Source of the DNA: Diphasiastrum complanatum
Taxonomy: Eukaryota > Streptophyta > Lycopodiopsida > Lycopodiales > Lycopodiaceae
Assembly (NCBI GenBank): GCA_029204225.1
Contig: CM055097.1
Coordinates: 5,375,125 to 5,439,124 of the forward strand
DNA length: 64,000 nt
Direction: 5' to 3'
In this document: in pieces, positions 40,359 to 53,118 of the stretch
Layout: each line of letters starts with the position of its first letter
Numbering within the stretch: position 1 is the stretch's first letter
Notes under the pieces: generated by a model
Told to the model about the DNA's origin: nothing
What the model saw: only the letters and a program-made list of their open reading frames with translations
The model's database searches: none
Translations under genes and position numbers: made by a program

Positions 40359-42957
40359 CTAAAATTTGCACGCCTTTCTGAATTTTTGATAATTTGTTGA
40401 TCTAGTTTTATATCGGATTTGAATACGCCTGTAGAACCATTGAAATAGCTGGATGATGTAACTATTTTTTTGAGATGTTCCACCGTGTTGTGTATTTCGA
40501 TGAAATGTTGCTCTGGCTTGCCAATGCGATTTCTCCATTCTTTGCGATAACCAAATACTTAGATTGTCGTAAGCTTTTGCAAAAAATTATGCATGATGTT
40601 GTAAAATGTGCTGCAATATCGGAGATACAAATATTGTCATATTAATCATTTTAAATTTAGCATATGTGCAATGAGATTATAAATCGAAGAGTTAGTTACA
40701 TTGAAAAGAGATTTACCATATAATGCGTAATATGATCTTCACCCCAGGCGTCTTATCCACAAACTCAATTGTTGATTTCTCAATTAGTACGACATCAGTA
40801 TCAGACAGTTTATCTTTTCTGACAATTTGACCATGTTGTCAAGATTTGTCCAGACTTCAACTTTTTAATCCTTGTTGTTCTTTTTTCTTCAAAATCCTTT
40901 GTGGCATTGAGTACATCTATCCAAATTGAGTATTGGATTTTAGTTGGTTTTCCGGAATGATTTGATAAGAAACGACAAGCTTTGGATCCTCTTGCATGGG
41001 ATGTTTCTTGTTTTCCCTGAAAGCTTCTCGTCCTTTTGTATTTTAACGTGTCCTTTATGAAGTCCCACTTTTGATAAAACTTCTTTCAATCGAGCTATTG
41101 TCTTTTTGGCTAATGACTCTGGCTTAGTACTCCAAGCAAACCAAATATGAAGGTATATCAATTTTTCGATAATTCTAACCTCTCCATGTAGTATACAAAT
41201 GTGAACATTTTTAAGCGAAATCGGTAATACTAATTTCCAAGTCAGATCTTCTATATCCCTTGAAACTCTCGTGTTCTTCGACATGTCATGTGTAGTTTTC
41301 ATGCAATAGAGACATGGATGTTTTGAATTTGCTCCATGTGAAACATTTCCAGTAACATTGAGTGGTGTGTCACTCATATGATTCTTAATTATCTCTGGAT
41401 ATTCTATTTTACTAAAATTCCAAAATAGAATGTCATGATCTTCTTTTTAAACATGTTTGAAACACAAAATCATGAACTATTATAAGAGAATTGGACTCAG
41501 ACCTATAATAACTAAACAATATTAGCTTAAAACACAAAACCATTAATTCTTGAAATGAATTAGTTGCTAGTACTCAATAGAATAGATTTAAACCTAAAAA
41601 GCTGCCAACCACCAAATATTATTTTCGGACTGCACACTGAAATCAAGACTCTCCGAGTTTATCGTATTGCTTAATGCTCCATTCATAAGTGTAACACTAA
41701 CCCTTTCCAGCTTTTGTCCCTTTATTACTTCTGATTCATCTAACTTGAGAACTAATATCAATTTTTCAACACTTTCATTTGTGATTCCATAAAACTTTAC
41801 AATAAATCTCAGTAAATGATTCAGATCTACAAACATATTGTTGGTGGAATCATATGACAAAGCGCCATGTTTTGAATTATAAATTTTATTGATATGGTAA
41901 GGAATACCAATGATGTTTTGCAAACCCATGTTTAACACATCCCTCTCTAATTTGATTTGAAAGAGCCGGGGAATAGGAAATTTTTTTATATGTAGTTGTT
42001 CAAATGCCTCTTTGATAATTTTAAACATTGTATCATATGCATCCCTGCTAATACCAGAATAATCACATGCTCCTTGCATCAATTTTTGGTCAATGATCTT
42101 GCCGACTTCGCCCATAAGGGCCTCTGCAATCTTGGACTTGATCTGAGAATATCGTTGATTTCCTAGTAGACTCGTCGTTGACTTGGCTGTAAGTACTGCA
42201 CTCAAAGACTTTTTAATCATGTCCTTGTCTTTCAGATTTTCATTGGTGACTAAAGCTGATCTACAAAATAAAAATAAGATTTAGAAAAAAAACAATTCAC
42301 AACCATTGATGTGCTAGATGAAACAAAACACATGAATAGTTTAAAACATAATCTTACTTGAAAGCATATATTCTTTTTTTCCGTTGACCCCCACTTGTTG
42401 AAAGATCGTCAATACTTTTTAAAATAACTCTTTTTCACTTATTGTTCAGTATTTTCTTCTGTAATGTATTTACTTCTACATTTATTTGACAATATGAGGT
42501 ACGCAATGTTTGTACAATTAGTTTCATATTGTCAGTTTCTTGGTTAAGGTTTAATATAATATCTTGCAAACGAGAATTATCTATCTTCAAGATTTCATTC
42601 TCTTCTTTTGTTTGCAAAAAAAGAGTTTCTTTTTCTCTGTAGTCAATAAGCAAACCATTCAACATATTTTCCAAACAATGGATATTTGTCATTGAATTAC
42701 TAATGCCATAACTTTTCAATCTTTCACAATAACCCAATAGACCATTGTGTCCTTCACACAAAAACAATATGAGTTGTGTGACTGATCTAAAATTTGGATG
42801 TTGCATTGAGTTTGGATCAATTGGATACAAACTTCCATCAACCCATAGATCACAATGTTTCATGTCTTCCATCCTTTGGTGAGCTGGTAAGTTGGATCCT
42901 TTCAGATTTTTTCTCGACAGTGGAGCATCTTCTGCGGGAAGATCAATATGGAAATGA
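40359..42957 (-). pseudogene. Transposase (copy B)
   Basis: Exon 1 (about 42,957-42,362): D-L-W-V-D-G-S-L-Y-P, then a coiled coil (42,435-42,700). Exon 2 (about 42,258-41,604): QGACDYSG, KLDESEVIKGQK, FSVQSENNIWWLAAF followed by TAG where copy C/D has CAG at the splice site. Exon 3 (about 41,390-40,712): VSHGANSKHPCLYCM, HGEVR (Ala-Glu in the other copies), GLHKGHVKIQK. Exon 4: LSIWLSQ, KSHWQAR, QWFYRR, stop TAG 40,359-40,361. Homology to 53.1-55.8 kb is strong throughout. The motif set (acidic D-E, C-x-x-C, later E) is what one expects of a DDE-type transposase with a zinc-binding insertion, but I cannot assign a superfamily. Confidence 0.7.
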
Positions 42958-43539
42958 TATTAGACATCTTAATAATCGATAGATTAATCTAGTAGAAAAC
43001 CAACTTGTTATATATCTTGTAAGCTATTAAAACTCGTCTTAATTAAAAAAAAATTAATTGGAAAAGTTTGAAATGACCTTGGTGGTCTTTTTGATCCATC
43101 ACACTCCATGTTTCTTGTTTTATATGCAAAATCAAAGCTTTGCAATTATGAGCAAAATATTATTTCAATAGATGTGTGTTGAAATTGCAAATTTTTGAAT
43201 TGCAAAAGTTTGAAATAACCTTGCCGCTCCATTTGATCCACACACTCCGTATTTTCTGAATTGCAAAAATTTAGATTCACGTTGGCGCTCATTGTGATCC
43301 AAAATAATCAAAGTTTCTTGCCATGATTTTCAAATCGATAAGACTGTTTTCCTTTGATGTGAACGCTATGAGTAGATGTAAAGAAAACTTTGATGTGCAA
43401 TACGATTTGCATTTACATGAGAAGTTATGTTAGTTAATGGTAGAAAATAGAATCTTGAAGTATGGACCCCACGCATTGTGGCTACCCAACTTCCAGTTAA
43501 CTACATACGTTACTAGTGAGGTCAAGTCATCGGAGTTGT

Positions 43540-43644
43540 GCGGGCAGACCAAAAACTCGGTCAGAGTTTTAAAATCTGACGATTTTCTCTCTCTTATGTG
43601 GCATTTCTTAGACAGCCCTTTTGGGCCTTGGAACTCCTCTAATG
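43540..43644 (+). repeat. Terminal block of transposon copy B
   Basis: Ends CCCTTTTGGGCCTTGG...CTCCTCTAATG, matching the last 30 bases of copy A (CCCTTATAGCGCTTGG...CTCCCCTAATG). It lies at the transposase end of the element, whereas the similar blocks of copies A and C/D lie at the gene X end, implying inverted terminal repeats. Confidence 0.6.
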
Positions 43645-45411
43645 TTGGCAATTTTTCACACTAAGCACAATGGAGATAGAACTTTGGTTGCAATGCTACA
43701 AATGTTGAAGCTTGTAGAACAATTAATGAAGTTCGTGTGGCCCATATTAAAAATGTATTTAAGAATTATATGGAATTTTGAGAAAATTTGTTGCTCAAGT
43801 AGTCAAGGAGGGAGGGGGGATATCAATATTGGAAATTTTGTTTCTTGTAGATGCAACAAGAAAAAGGAGCATTTTGATAAACAAAAATTGGTGCCATTCT
43901 TAATTGAAGGTGCAAAGAAGAACTATGAACTTATAGAGATGTTTCATTTAATGTGCATGCAAAGTATTAAAATATCTCACATATACTACTGGAAATTGGA
44001 TCATTGCTAATTTTATGGGAAAAAATATTTTGATGGAAATTATAAGAAAGTTCTACTTGAATTATTCTGAAATAGTTTATGTTGTTCATGTAAAATTGTG
44101 GCTATGGGCAGAAATCATAATATGTTTGTCCTTGTTGATATTTTGTAGACAAGAATTTGTTCTAGTGTCGATGCACTAATTTAAAAAAAAAAGTTGTTCA
44201 TGTTTTTTTGTTGTTGTTGAGCATTTTGATATCGATTTTAAAATTTTGGAATACTCAATATGGTTTTGGTCAATTTCCTGTTATGCCTAATGATAATGAT
44301 TTCAAATTTTTGTGCATGATATTGATGGTTTCTTTATGATGTGAGCCAATATTTGACTTTTCTTAATTTCCAAACTTATGCATCTATTTGTTTTTATGAC
44401 TAATAATATCTATCCTTGCAAAAAAACAAGATTTATTTAAGCATTGCTTGCACCATTTTGTACAAATATGTAAGTACCTACACTTAAAATGCTTTATTAG
44501 GTATGTAGCATGGCTTAAATATTTTATTTTGCTAAAGATTCAGAATTTTAGTGTGCCAATTGAATGAGTTTTGAGTTCCAAGCTAAACTTCTCTTGGTTT
44601 TCGTGCTCCATGAGCATTTACAACCATTCACTATGTTGAGAACTTTATGCACAAAGAAAGATATGCCAATGGGCCCTAGAGATACAATCAATGCACCTAT
44701 GAACAATGATGTTTTTTTCTATAGTTTTATAAATAATTATGTTTGTCCTTGAATATGTCAACAACAAAGTTGATAGTGATTTTTGTCCTCCAATATGTCA
44801 ATAACAAAGCTGATAGTGGTATCATAACCTTCAATTGTTGTCATACAAGAATGGTATATAATTTGTCACATCACAATACTAGATTCCTTGGTGAGAAAGG
44901 TGGCCCCATCATCGCCAAGTTGGATAATAATGTCATTTGATAGGTATGACCCACATCTTGGTCTACTTGTGGACGTGACATACTTTATATTGGCTTCACC
45001 ATCATGGATATTTCTAGTATTACACCAAGAGAAAAAACTAGTGTTTGATGTAGTATTGAGTTGGTTGAATACAACATCCTAAATTTCTCAAGTACAATAA
45101 TGGTTCTTGTACTATCTCTTTTTCTTTTTTAGGTGAATATTGCATACATGCATGCACTTTACATAGGTGACTTTGTCAAAAGTCATTATGCTTGGTTAAA
45201 AATATGTGAATGATAAAGGCAATGGTGACGTCACATTATTCAAATTTCTAAGTACAATAAGAGTTTGTGTAGTACTTGAAATCTTCACATCTCAATTCTC
45301 AAATCTTGAGTACAACACTTGTTGATGTGCCATTACATTGGTCAAATCACAAATTGTGATTCCTCAAGTACAATATACTTGTTCATTTTCTTTTAAAGGT
45401 GAATATCAATT
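43645..45411. other. AT-rich spacer
   Basis: No convincing gene. The reading at 43,621-44,010 is open for 129 codons on the plus strand but matches nothing I recognise and has a mixed composition. The rest is stop-rich. Confidence 0.45.
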
Positions 45412-48360
45412 TATATGCGAAGAACTTAACATAAATGCCATGAATATACCCAGTGAGAACACTACAGAATTTGAAGCCTATAATGAACTTAGGCAGGAAT
45501 TCAATGATTTTTTTTTTAGACCTTCCTATAGGTTTACCACCAGAAAGGACAGTTGATCATAAAATTGACCTAATACCTGGAGCAATTCCAATCGCATAGC
45601 GTCCTTATAGGATGAGTGCATCGGAAGAGACTGCGATAAATAGGCAATTACATGATTACCTAAAAAAGGGGTGGGTACAACCTAGTAAGTCTCCTTGGGC
45701 ATCACCAGTGGTTCTGGTGGCCAAGAAGGATGGGACTATAAGGTTTTGCGTTGACTATAAGAAATTGAACAAGGTAACAGTTAAGAATAGATATCCACTG
45801 CCGCGGATGGATGATCTAATAGATATCTTGGTGGTGCTGGGTACTTTACCAAGATAGATTTAAGATCGGGCTACCATCAGATACGCATTAAGGCAAAAGA
45901 TATACCAAAAATCGGGTTTCGAACTCGCTTTGGTCACTACAAATTTTTGGTGTTGCCTTTTGGTTTGACCAATGCACCGGCAACTTTCCAACAAATGATG
46001 AACGATTTGTTCAGGCCATATTTGGAAAGATTCGTAGTGGTATTCTTAGATGATATCCTAGTGTTCAGTAAGACTTTGGCGGAACATAAATAGCATCTTA
46101 GGATTGTCTTGGACATTCTAAGAAGGGAAAAGCTCTTTGCCAAGGAGTCTAAGTGTGACTTTTTTGCTAAGGAATTGTCCTACTTGGGGCATAAGATTTT
46201 CGAACGGGGGGTGGAAATTGAGGCTGATCATATCCAGAGGGTTATTGATTGGCCTATTCTCACCACAGTTCGGGAAATCAAGTCTTTCTTGGGGTTTGTG
46301 GGATTTTTCCATCGGCATATTGCCCAATTTGCTTGATTGGCATTTTCCCTTACCCAGGCCTTGAAAGGCTATAAGAAGCTAAGTCGGAGGGCTAAGAGTC
46401 CACTAGTGGTGTGGATGGAGGATATGAATATTTGAGTTGCTTAAGAAAAGTGTCACTTCGGCACCAATACTAATCATTGGCGATCCTAATAAGACTTTTT
46501 GTGGTTAGGACCGATGCTAGTGATTATGCTATTGGAGCTGTTTTGATGCAGGATGGACATCATGTGGCTTATGAAGCAAGAAACTCAATCCTGCTCAGTT
46601 TAGGTAGTGTACCTATGAGAAGGAACTGTTTGCAATTGTTCATTCCTTGAAAATTTGGTGACATTATTTGTATGGAGCCAGATTTGAAGTTTTGACGGAT
46701 CATCAGACTCTTCGATATTTCTGTGATGCTACAGATTTAAAGGTGAGGCAAGCTAGATGGGCTGAGCTGATGCAAATCTTTGACTTTTCTATACGTTATT
46801 GTAAAGGAAGTCAAAATACTCTAGCGGATGCTTTGAGTTGGTTACCGGTTATTAATCAATTATGCTTTACTGTTATAGAACCGGAGTTGTTTCAGTCTCT
46901 TCAAGGACTATATGAGTCCGATCCTTTTTTTGGAAAGTATTGGTAACAAGTACTTTCGGGGGTCGATTTAGGTTTGCAAAATTCCTCGAATCAGGGAAAG
47001 ACTAAAACGGATTTCCTAATTCAAAACAGGATTTTGTTTCATAAAGGAAAGGTGTGTGTACCGGAGAATGACACTGTAAGGGCCCAAATCTTGCATGAGT
47101 GTCATGATAGTCCATGCGCAAGACATCCGGGTATACAAAGAACACTTGACCTAGTTCAAAGGCAATTTTGGTGGCCTAAGATGAAAAGTCAAGTAGAGGC
47201 CTATGTACTTAAATGTACTAAGTGCCAGTTAAATAAAGCAGAGAGGCTAAAAGCTAGTGGCCTATTACATCCTTTAGATATTCCTATCGGAAAGTGAAAA
47301 AGTATATCTATGGATTTTGTGGTCGGGCTTCCACGTACAGGGAAGGGCGACGATTCGGTTTGGGTCATTGTTGACAGACTTACGAAGTTTGCTCAATTTA
47401 TCCCAACGAAAACTACTGTTAAAGCTTCAGAACTAGCTCAATTGTTTGTTGAGAAGTTTTTTCGACTATACGAGCTGCCTTGCGATATTGTCAGTGACCA
47501 TGACCCAAAATTCACTGGGAATTTTTAGCAAGCAGTATTTGAAAATTTGGAAACAACTTTAAGTTTGAGTTCTACAGATCATCCAAAATCAGACGGTCAT
47601 ACAGAAAGGACCAATCAGATGATGGAGGATATGCTTCGAGCATATGTGGGCCATCGGCAGTTCGATTGAGAATAGTACCTTCCACTGGTCATATAACAGC
47701 GCAAAACATTCAGCGACCGGATTCAGCCCTTTCATGCTTATGTATAGTTTTCAACCTCAATCACCAATTAGTGTTGGCATGAAAAAGCTACGGGTGCAAG
47801 CCGCAGCTGATTTCCTTGCAGATATGCAAGAAATGTTACAACTGGCTAAAGATAGCATAAAAAGTACCTAGGACAGGGCAAGGCACTATGCTGATCTATC
47901 TCGGAAGCACAAGGTATTCATGGTCAACGACTGGGTGTTTTTGAGAGTCCCTAGTCACTCTAGGGGCTTGAAAACTATTAAGTGTGCAAAGTTGGCGCCT
48001 AGGTATTGCGGTCCTTTTAAGGTTATCCAAGTAATAAACAAGGCCACATACAAACTAGACCTTCCAATTGACGTTGGAATTCATCCTGTTTTCCATGTTA
48101 GTAAGTTGAAACCCTCGTTGGGAGTTGGGGAGACCCTGGTCCCTATGGAAGATCTAGTGGAACTTCTTCGTGATGAGTCCGTGAGTGGACCACCTGAACC
48201 CCAGGCGATTGTTAATAGCCGGCAAAGAACTCTACGGAGTAGAGTGCTTCAGAAATTTTTAGTCAGGCGGAGGGGCAAATCAGAAGAGTAGGATACCTGG
48301 GAAAAGGAGGCTGATCTCCAAAAGAATTTTCCAAATTTTTCCCTACAAGGAAAAATTTAA
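45412..48360 (+). pseudogene. Ty3/gypsy chromovirus pol, 5'-truncated
   Basis: Reverse transcriptase (45,540-46,150: [36 protein letters not shown]-like, then L-D-D at about 46,050), RNase H (46,500-46,850: D-A-S, EKELFAIV, DHQTLRYF), integrase (46,950-47,650: HHCC with HPGIQRT and CTKCQLNK; core SMDFVVGLP, SDHDPKF, SSTDHPKSDGHTERTNQ) and a C-terminal chromodomain (48,200-48,345: TLRSRV...LVRRRGK then D-T-W-E-K-E-A-D-L), stop 48,358-48,360. Gag and protease are missing. Frameshifts and TAG/TGA stops throughout (for example TAG 48,288 in the chromodomain). Chromodomain integrases are known to target heterochromatin. Confidence 0.92.
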
Positions 48361-48376
48361 GTTTAGGGGGAAGGAA

Positions 48377-49378
48377 TGTTACATACCTATGTAACTAGCA
48401 GTACTTCAGACCCCTAATAGTCCATTTAGTGTTGGGGGCTAAATGGCAAGGTACCCTTAGGATTAAGGGTATGTGCCCTTGGATAAGGGTAGGCAAGTGA
48501 CTATACCTTAGTTGGAGGTATGGAGTCACGTGACCATTGGATAAGGGGTACACTTAGTATTAAGGGTAGGTGCCTTAGATTAAGGTACTGTTTTTGGTTA
48601 AGGGCAGGTAGGTGTCTATGCCTTGGATGGAGGTATGGAACCTAGTGAGGTGTTAGAAAGTCATTGGATGACTATTTTTCTAAACCTTGGGCCTCAACCT
48701 TGAACCATATCACTTTATTGGTCTAGGACCAAAGTATACTTGCACAACTTGGGCAATGGGACCTAGTAGGAGGGCACCCTTCTAAAATGTCCATTGAGTT
48801 CCCAACTCCCACAAGAAAGGCATTCAAAGAGTCATAGGTTATGGAAGGATTCTCTTGACATTCCATAAGCCTATGGAGGCTCTTGGAGATTCTCTAACTC
48901 CCCTAGGCTTCTCTCTCTCTCATTGGATGAGCATGGAACTCCATAGTACATTGGAGGGGTCCATGGGCCATCTATATGAGGGTAGTAGGGCACCCATTGG
49001 GAGGGGGAGATCTCTCTTGTTTGCTTGGCTTATGCTCTAGTGCTGCTACTAGTGTGTAGAGTGCTTTCTTGTGGTAGTATGCTTGAGGTTTGGATCTTGC
49101 TTATGGTATGAGACATAAGTAGGGTTTGGATCTTGAGTATGCTATGGAGTGTTGTGGTATGCTTGTGATTTGTTTATGGTTAGCAAGGGGGTGCTAGATA
49201 GGTCTTGCTTGGAGCTTGGATCTAGCTATAGTTGGGTGGTGAATACTTGAGGCCACCTTGTTTTCTATCTTTGTGTTTAAAGAGTAGGGACACAGGTGGA
49301 GGAGAGATCCTTGTGCAATTCTACATTAGGAACAATAAAATCCATCAAATCGGAATTATTTCCCGATGCCATTGTCAC
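48377..49378 (+). repeat. 3' LTR of gypsy element
   Basis: Starts TGTTACATACC after a purine tract (AGGGGGAAGGAA, 48,365-48,376). Contains repeated TAAGGGTA and GGAGGTATGGA words at 48,450-48,640. The right end (…GTCACA) is placed where minus-strand gypsy protease sequence begins, about 49,378; the exact end is uncertain. Confidence 0.7.
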
Positions 49379-50528
49379 ACGGTATTTTTCTCACTTTTTC
49401 TGGTAGGAAAGTTTAGCGTCTGCACCAAATTTACATTAATAAAGTTATGAGTGGATCCCATGTCAAAAAGAACAATAACAACTTGATCATTAACTTTACC
49501 TTGAATGCAAATCAGGTCATTAGGACCAAAAACTAAAGAACTAAGAAAACAAACATCCATCTCATTACTTCGAGATAGATTACCTGAGGTTGAAGTCATC
49601 TCATTACTTCGAGATAGATTACTTGAGGTTGAAGCTTGTTTTTTGACGCAATCACGTGCAAGGTGAGCCTCGCCATTGTAGTTGAAGCACAGGTTCTTCT
49701 TACGAGCTTCAGCTTTATCATTGCCACCATGATGGTTTTTAAAGTTTTTTTTGGTTTTCTTAGGATTGTTGGAATTGGGATGTGTTTCATTTACAACTTC
49801 CCTATCCTTCCTCTTAAATTAAAAACCTTTTTCTGCTCATTAGGCTGTTGACCCCTAGGTGGCTTAGATGTGTCATCAAAGTATTTTGCAGCCCTAATAG
49901 CATCTTCTAGGGTTTTTGGATGGTTCCTACGAACATCCACTTGATAATCTTTTGGTAACCCATCAATAAATATTAAGATTTGTACCTTAGGCGGAATATT
50001 ACTATAAAGTGGATTCAGGTACTCATAAAAATCTTGAATAAACTGTTCCAAACCTTTATTCATGGTTAGATGACCCAACTTTTGGAAGTGTTCATAGTCA
50101 TCTAAAAGTGGTAGAAAATAATCCCTAAAAAGCTTGCAAAAATCATCCCATGTACAAGGTTGATTGCCCTTTGCAACTAAGTCATCCCACCAAAGTAAGG
50201 CTCTTCTTTCAAGGAACATGGTGACAGTGGGTAACTTCTCAGATTCAGGGAATTGGTTCATGGCAAAGTATTTGTTCCAAACATTCAGCCAAGAACTTAC
50301 CACTTGTAAGTTCCTATCCTTCTTCTCCCCCTTAAACACTTTTACCGGAGGTGGAACTACATGCTTCTTCTGATAGGCTAACCTAGACTCTAAGTCTTGG
50401 TTTCTTTGATTAGTTTTAAGAAGCTGCTTATTAGTGGCTTGAATTTGTTGGTATAAAATTTCAAGAGCTTGTGCCACATTGGATGGGTTTGATAGATCAA
50501 ATGTTGGGTTTTCATTGGTTTGATCCAT
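49379..50528 (-). pseudogene. Gypsy gag-protease fragment
   Basis: Minus-strand gag of 245 codons starts MDQTNENPTF at 50,528, has the retrotransposon gag core (W-L-N-V-W, R-A-L-L-W-W-D-D-L, W-D-D-F-C-K-L-F-R-D-Y-F), and stops at 49,791. After a frameshift it continues with a zinc knuckle that has lost one Cys (CFNYNGEAHLARDC) and a duplicated Ser-Asn-rich stretch. It then reaches an aspartic protease motif V-L-F-D-M-G-S-T-H-N-F-I (about 49,450), where DSG has become DMG. It ends against the oppositely oriented gypsy LTR. Confidence 0.9.
49561..49638. repeat. 39-bp tandem duplication in gypsy gag
   Basis: Two near-identical 39-base units (49,561-49,599 and 49,600-49,638; one mismatch), equal to 13 codons in frame (S-x-S-N-L-S-R-S-N-E-M-T type). 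Confidence 0.95.
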
Positions 50529-50939
50529 TGGGGTTGCTTGTGTGTTTTCCTATTATGCAAATACAACAGCAAGTGCTCAAATTAGAATGATAGAAATGCT
50601 TCAATTGTTACATCCAATGCAAATAAAAAGCATTCACTTCTATTCATTCAATCTTATTGTTTGTAAGCTCAATCCAAGCCTACTATTTGCAAGCTTAATC
50701 CAAGCTTAAGAGGAAAACAACATCAAGCTACATTTGCCTTGATCAAAAGCAAAAATGAAAATCAAATCTTTATGTAAACTTCAATTAACTAATCCAAGCT
50801 AATGTTTACATAAAGTTCTCATTCCCATTCCCATTCTAATTCTATTTGCAAAACACACACACTCTTTCTAAAACAGCTTTATACTATATAGATATATATA
50901 TACTAGCGAAGTGTGCCCGTCCATGGCGGGCGGCCGATG

Positions 50940-51101
<162 letters not shown>

Positions 51102-51298
51102 GAGTGGGAGGGGATAATAGCAATGTTCAAGTTTTGCGGGCCCTACCAAATGGATGGATAATATGTCATGCATCATAATCCATGCTTAACAGATTCTATT
51201 CCACATTTTTTAACTAAAAAATGTTCATGTGGAATGATGCAACCATGGGTGCATCCTCCTATCCCATGCATAGGCACAAATGTGACACACAAATATAT

Positions 51299-51302
<4 letters not shown>

Positions 51303-51384
<82 letters not shown>

Positions 51385-51398
51385 AGAGAGAGAGAGAG
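51303..51398. repeat. Compound (AT)n(AG)n microsatellite
   Basis: AT repeat 51,303-51,380 followed by a short AG repeat to 51,398. Confidence 0.98.
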
Positions 51399-51502
51399 CT
51401 TTTATATATGCAAACCAAAAAAAAAAAATACAGGTGTCATACAACAGCACGTTTGGTACGGCACCTGGACCCCACAGCACCTGTGTCATGGGGTACTTTG
51501 AT

Positions 51503-52799
<1,297 letters not shown>

Positions 52800-53118
52800 T
52801 CTCTACTATTTATATCTAACTATATGTTCCACAAAGTTGTGACTCTGATACATTGCCAGAAGGAATTGATTTTATCATCATCAAATGTAATATCATTCAG
52901 CAATAGATCTAAGCGGTTGAATCTCTTTAACCTGACATGAAGACGAGCAATAAATAAATCAGTCACTATCTTCCAAAGTAGAATGCAACAATGAAAGGAC
53001 AAGTGAGTCACATCCTCATCAAATATTTTGCATTTAGAGCAACTATAAGACACATTCCCTTTGTATTTACATGATTGTAGCTTTAATAATGGCAGTGTTC
53101 CATTTGCATGTTGCTCTT
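52800..53118 (-). pseudogene. LINE (non-LTR) reverse-transcriptase C-terminal zinc domain fragment
   Basis: Minus-strand reading of 105 codons with C-S-K-C...D-V-T-H-L-S-F-H-C...L-W-K-I, the CxxC...HLxxHC pattern of the zinc-binding region at the end of plant LINE reverse transcriptases. It directly abuts the transposase start of copy C/D, so it probably removed that element's left terminus. Confidence 0.6.

Larger units (their letters stand above)
39084..43644 (-). mobile_element. H3-Ulp1 transposon, partial copy B
   Basis: Contains gene Y (+) and the transposase (-) in convergent order, then a terminal block ending CTAATG at 43,644. This is the mirror image of the left half of copy C/D. 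Genes U and X are absent, replaced on the left by an LTR remnant. Confidence 0.65.
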
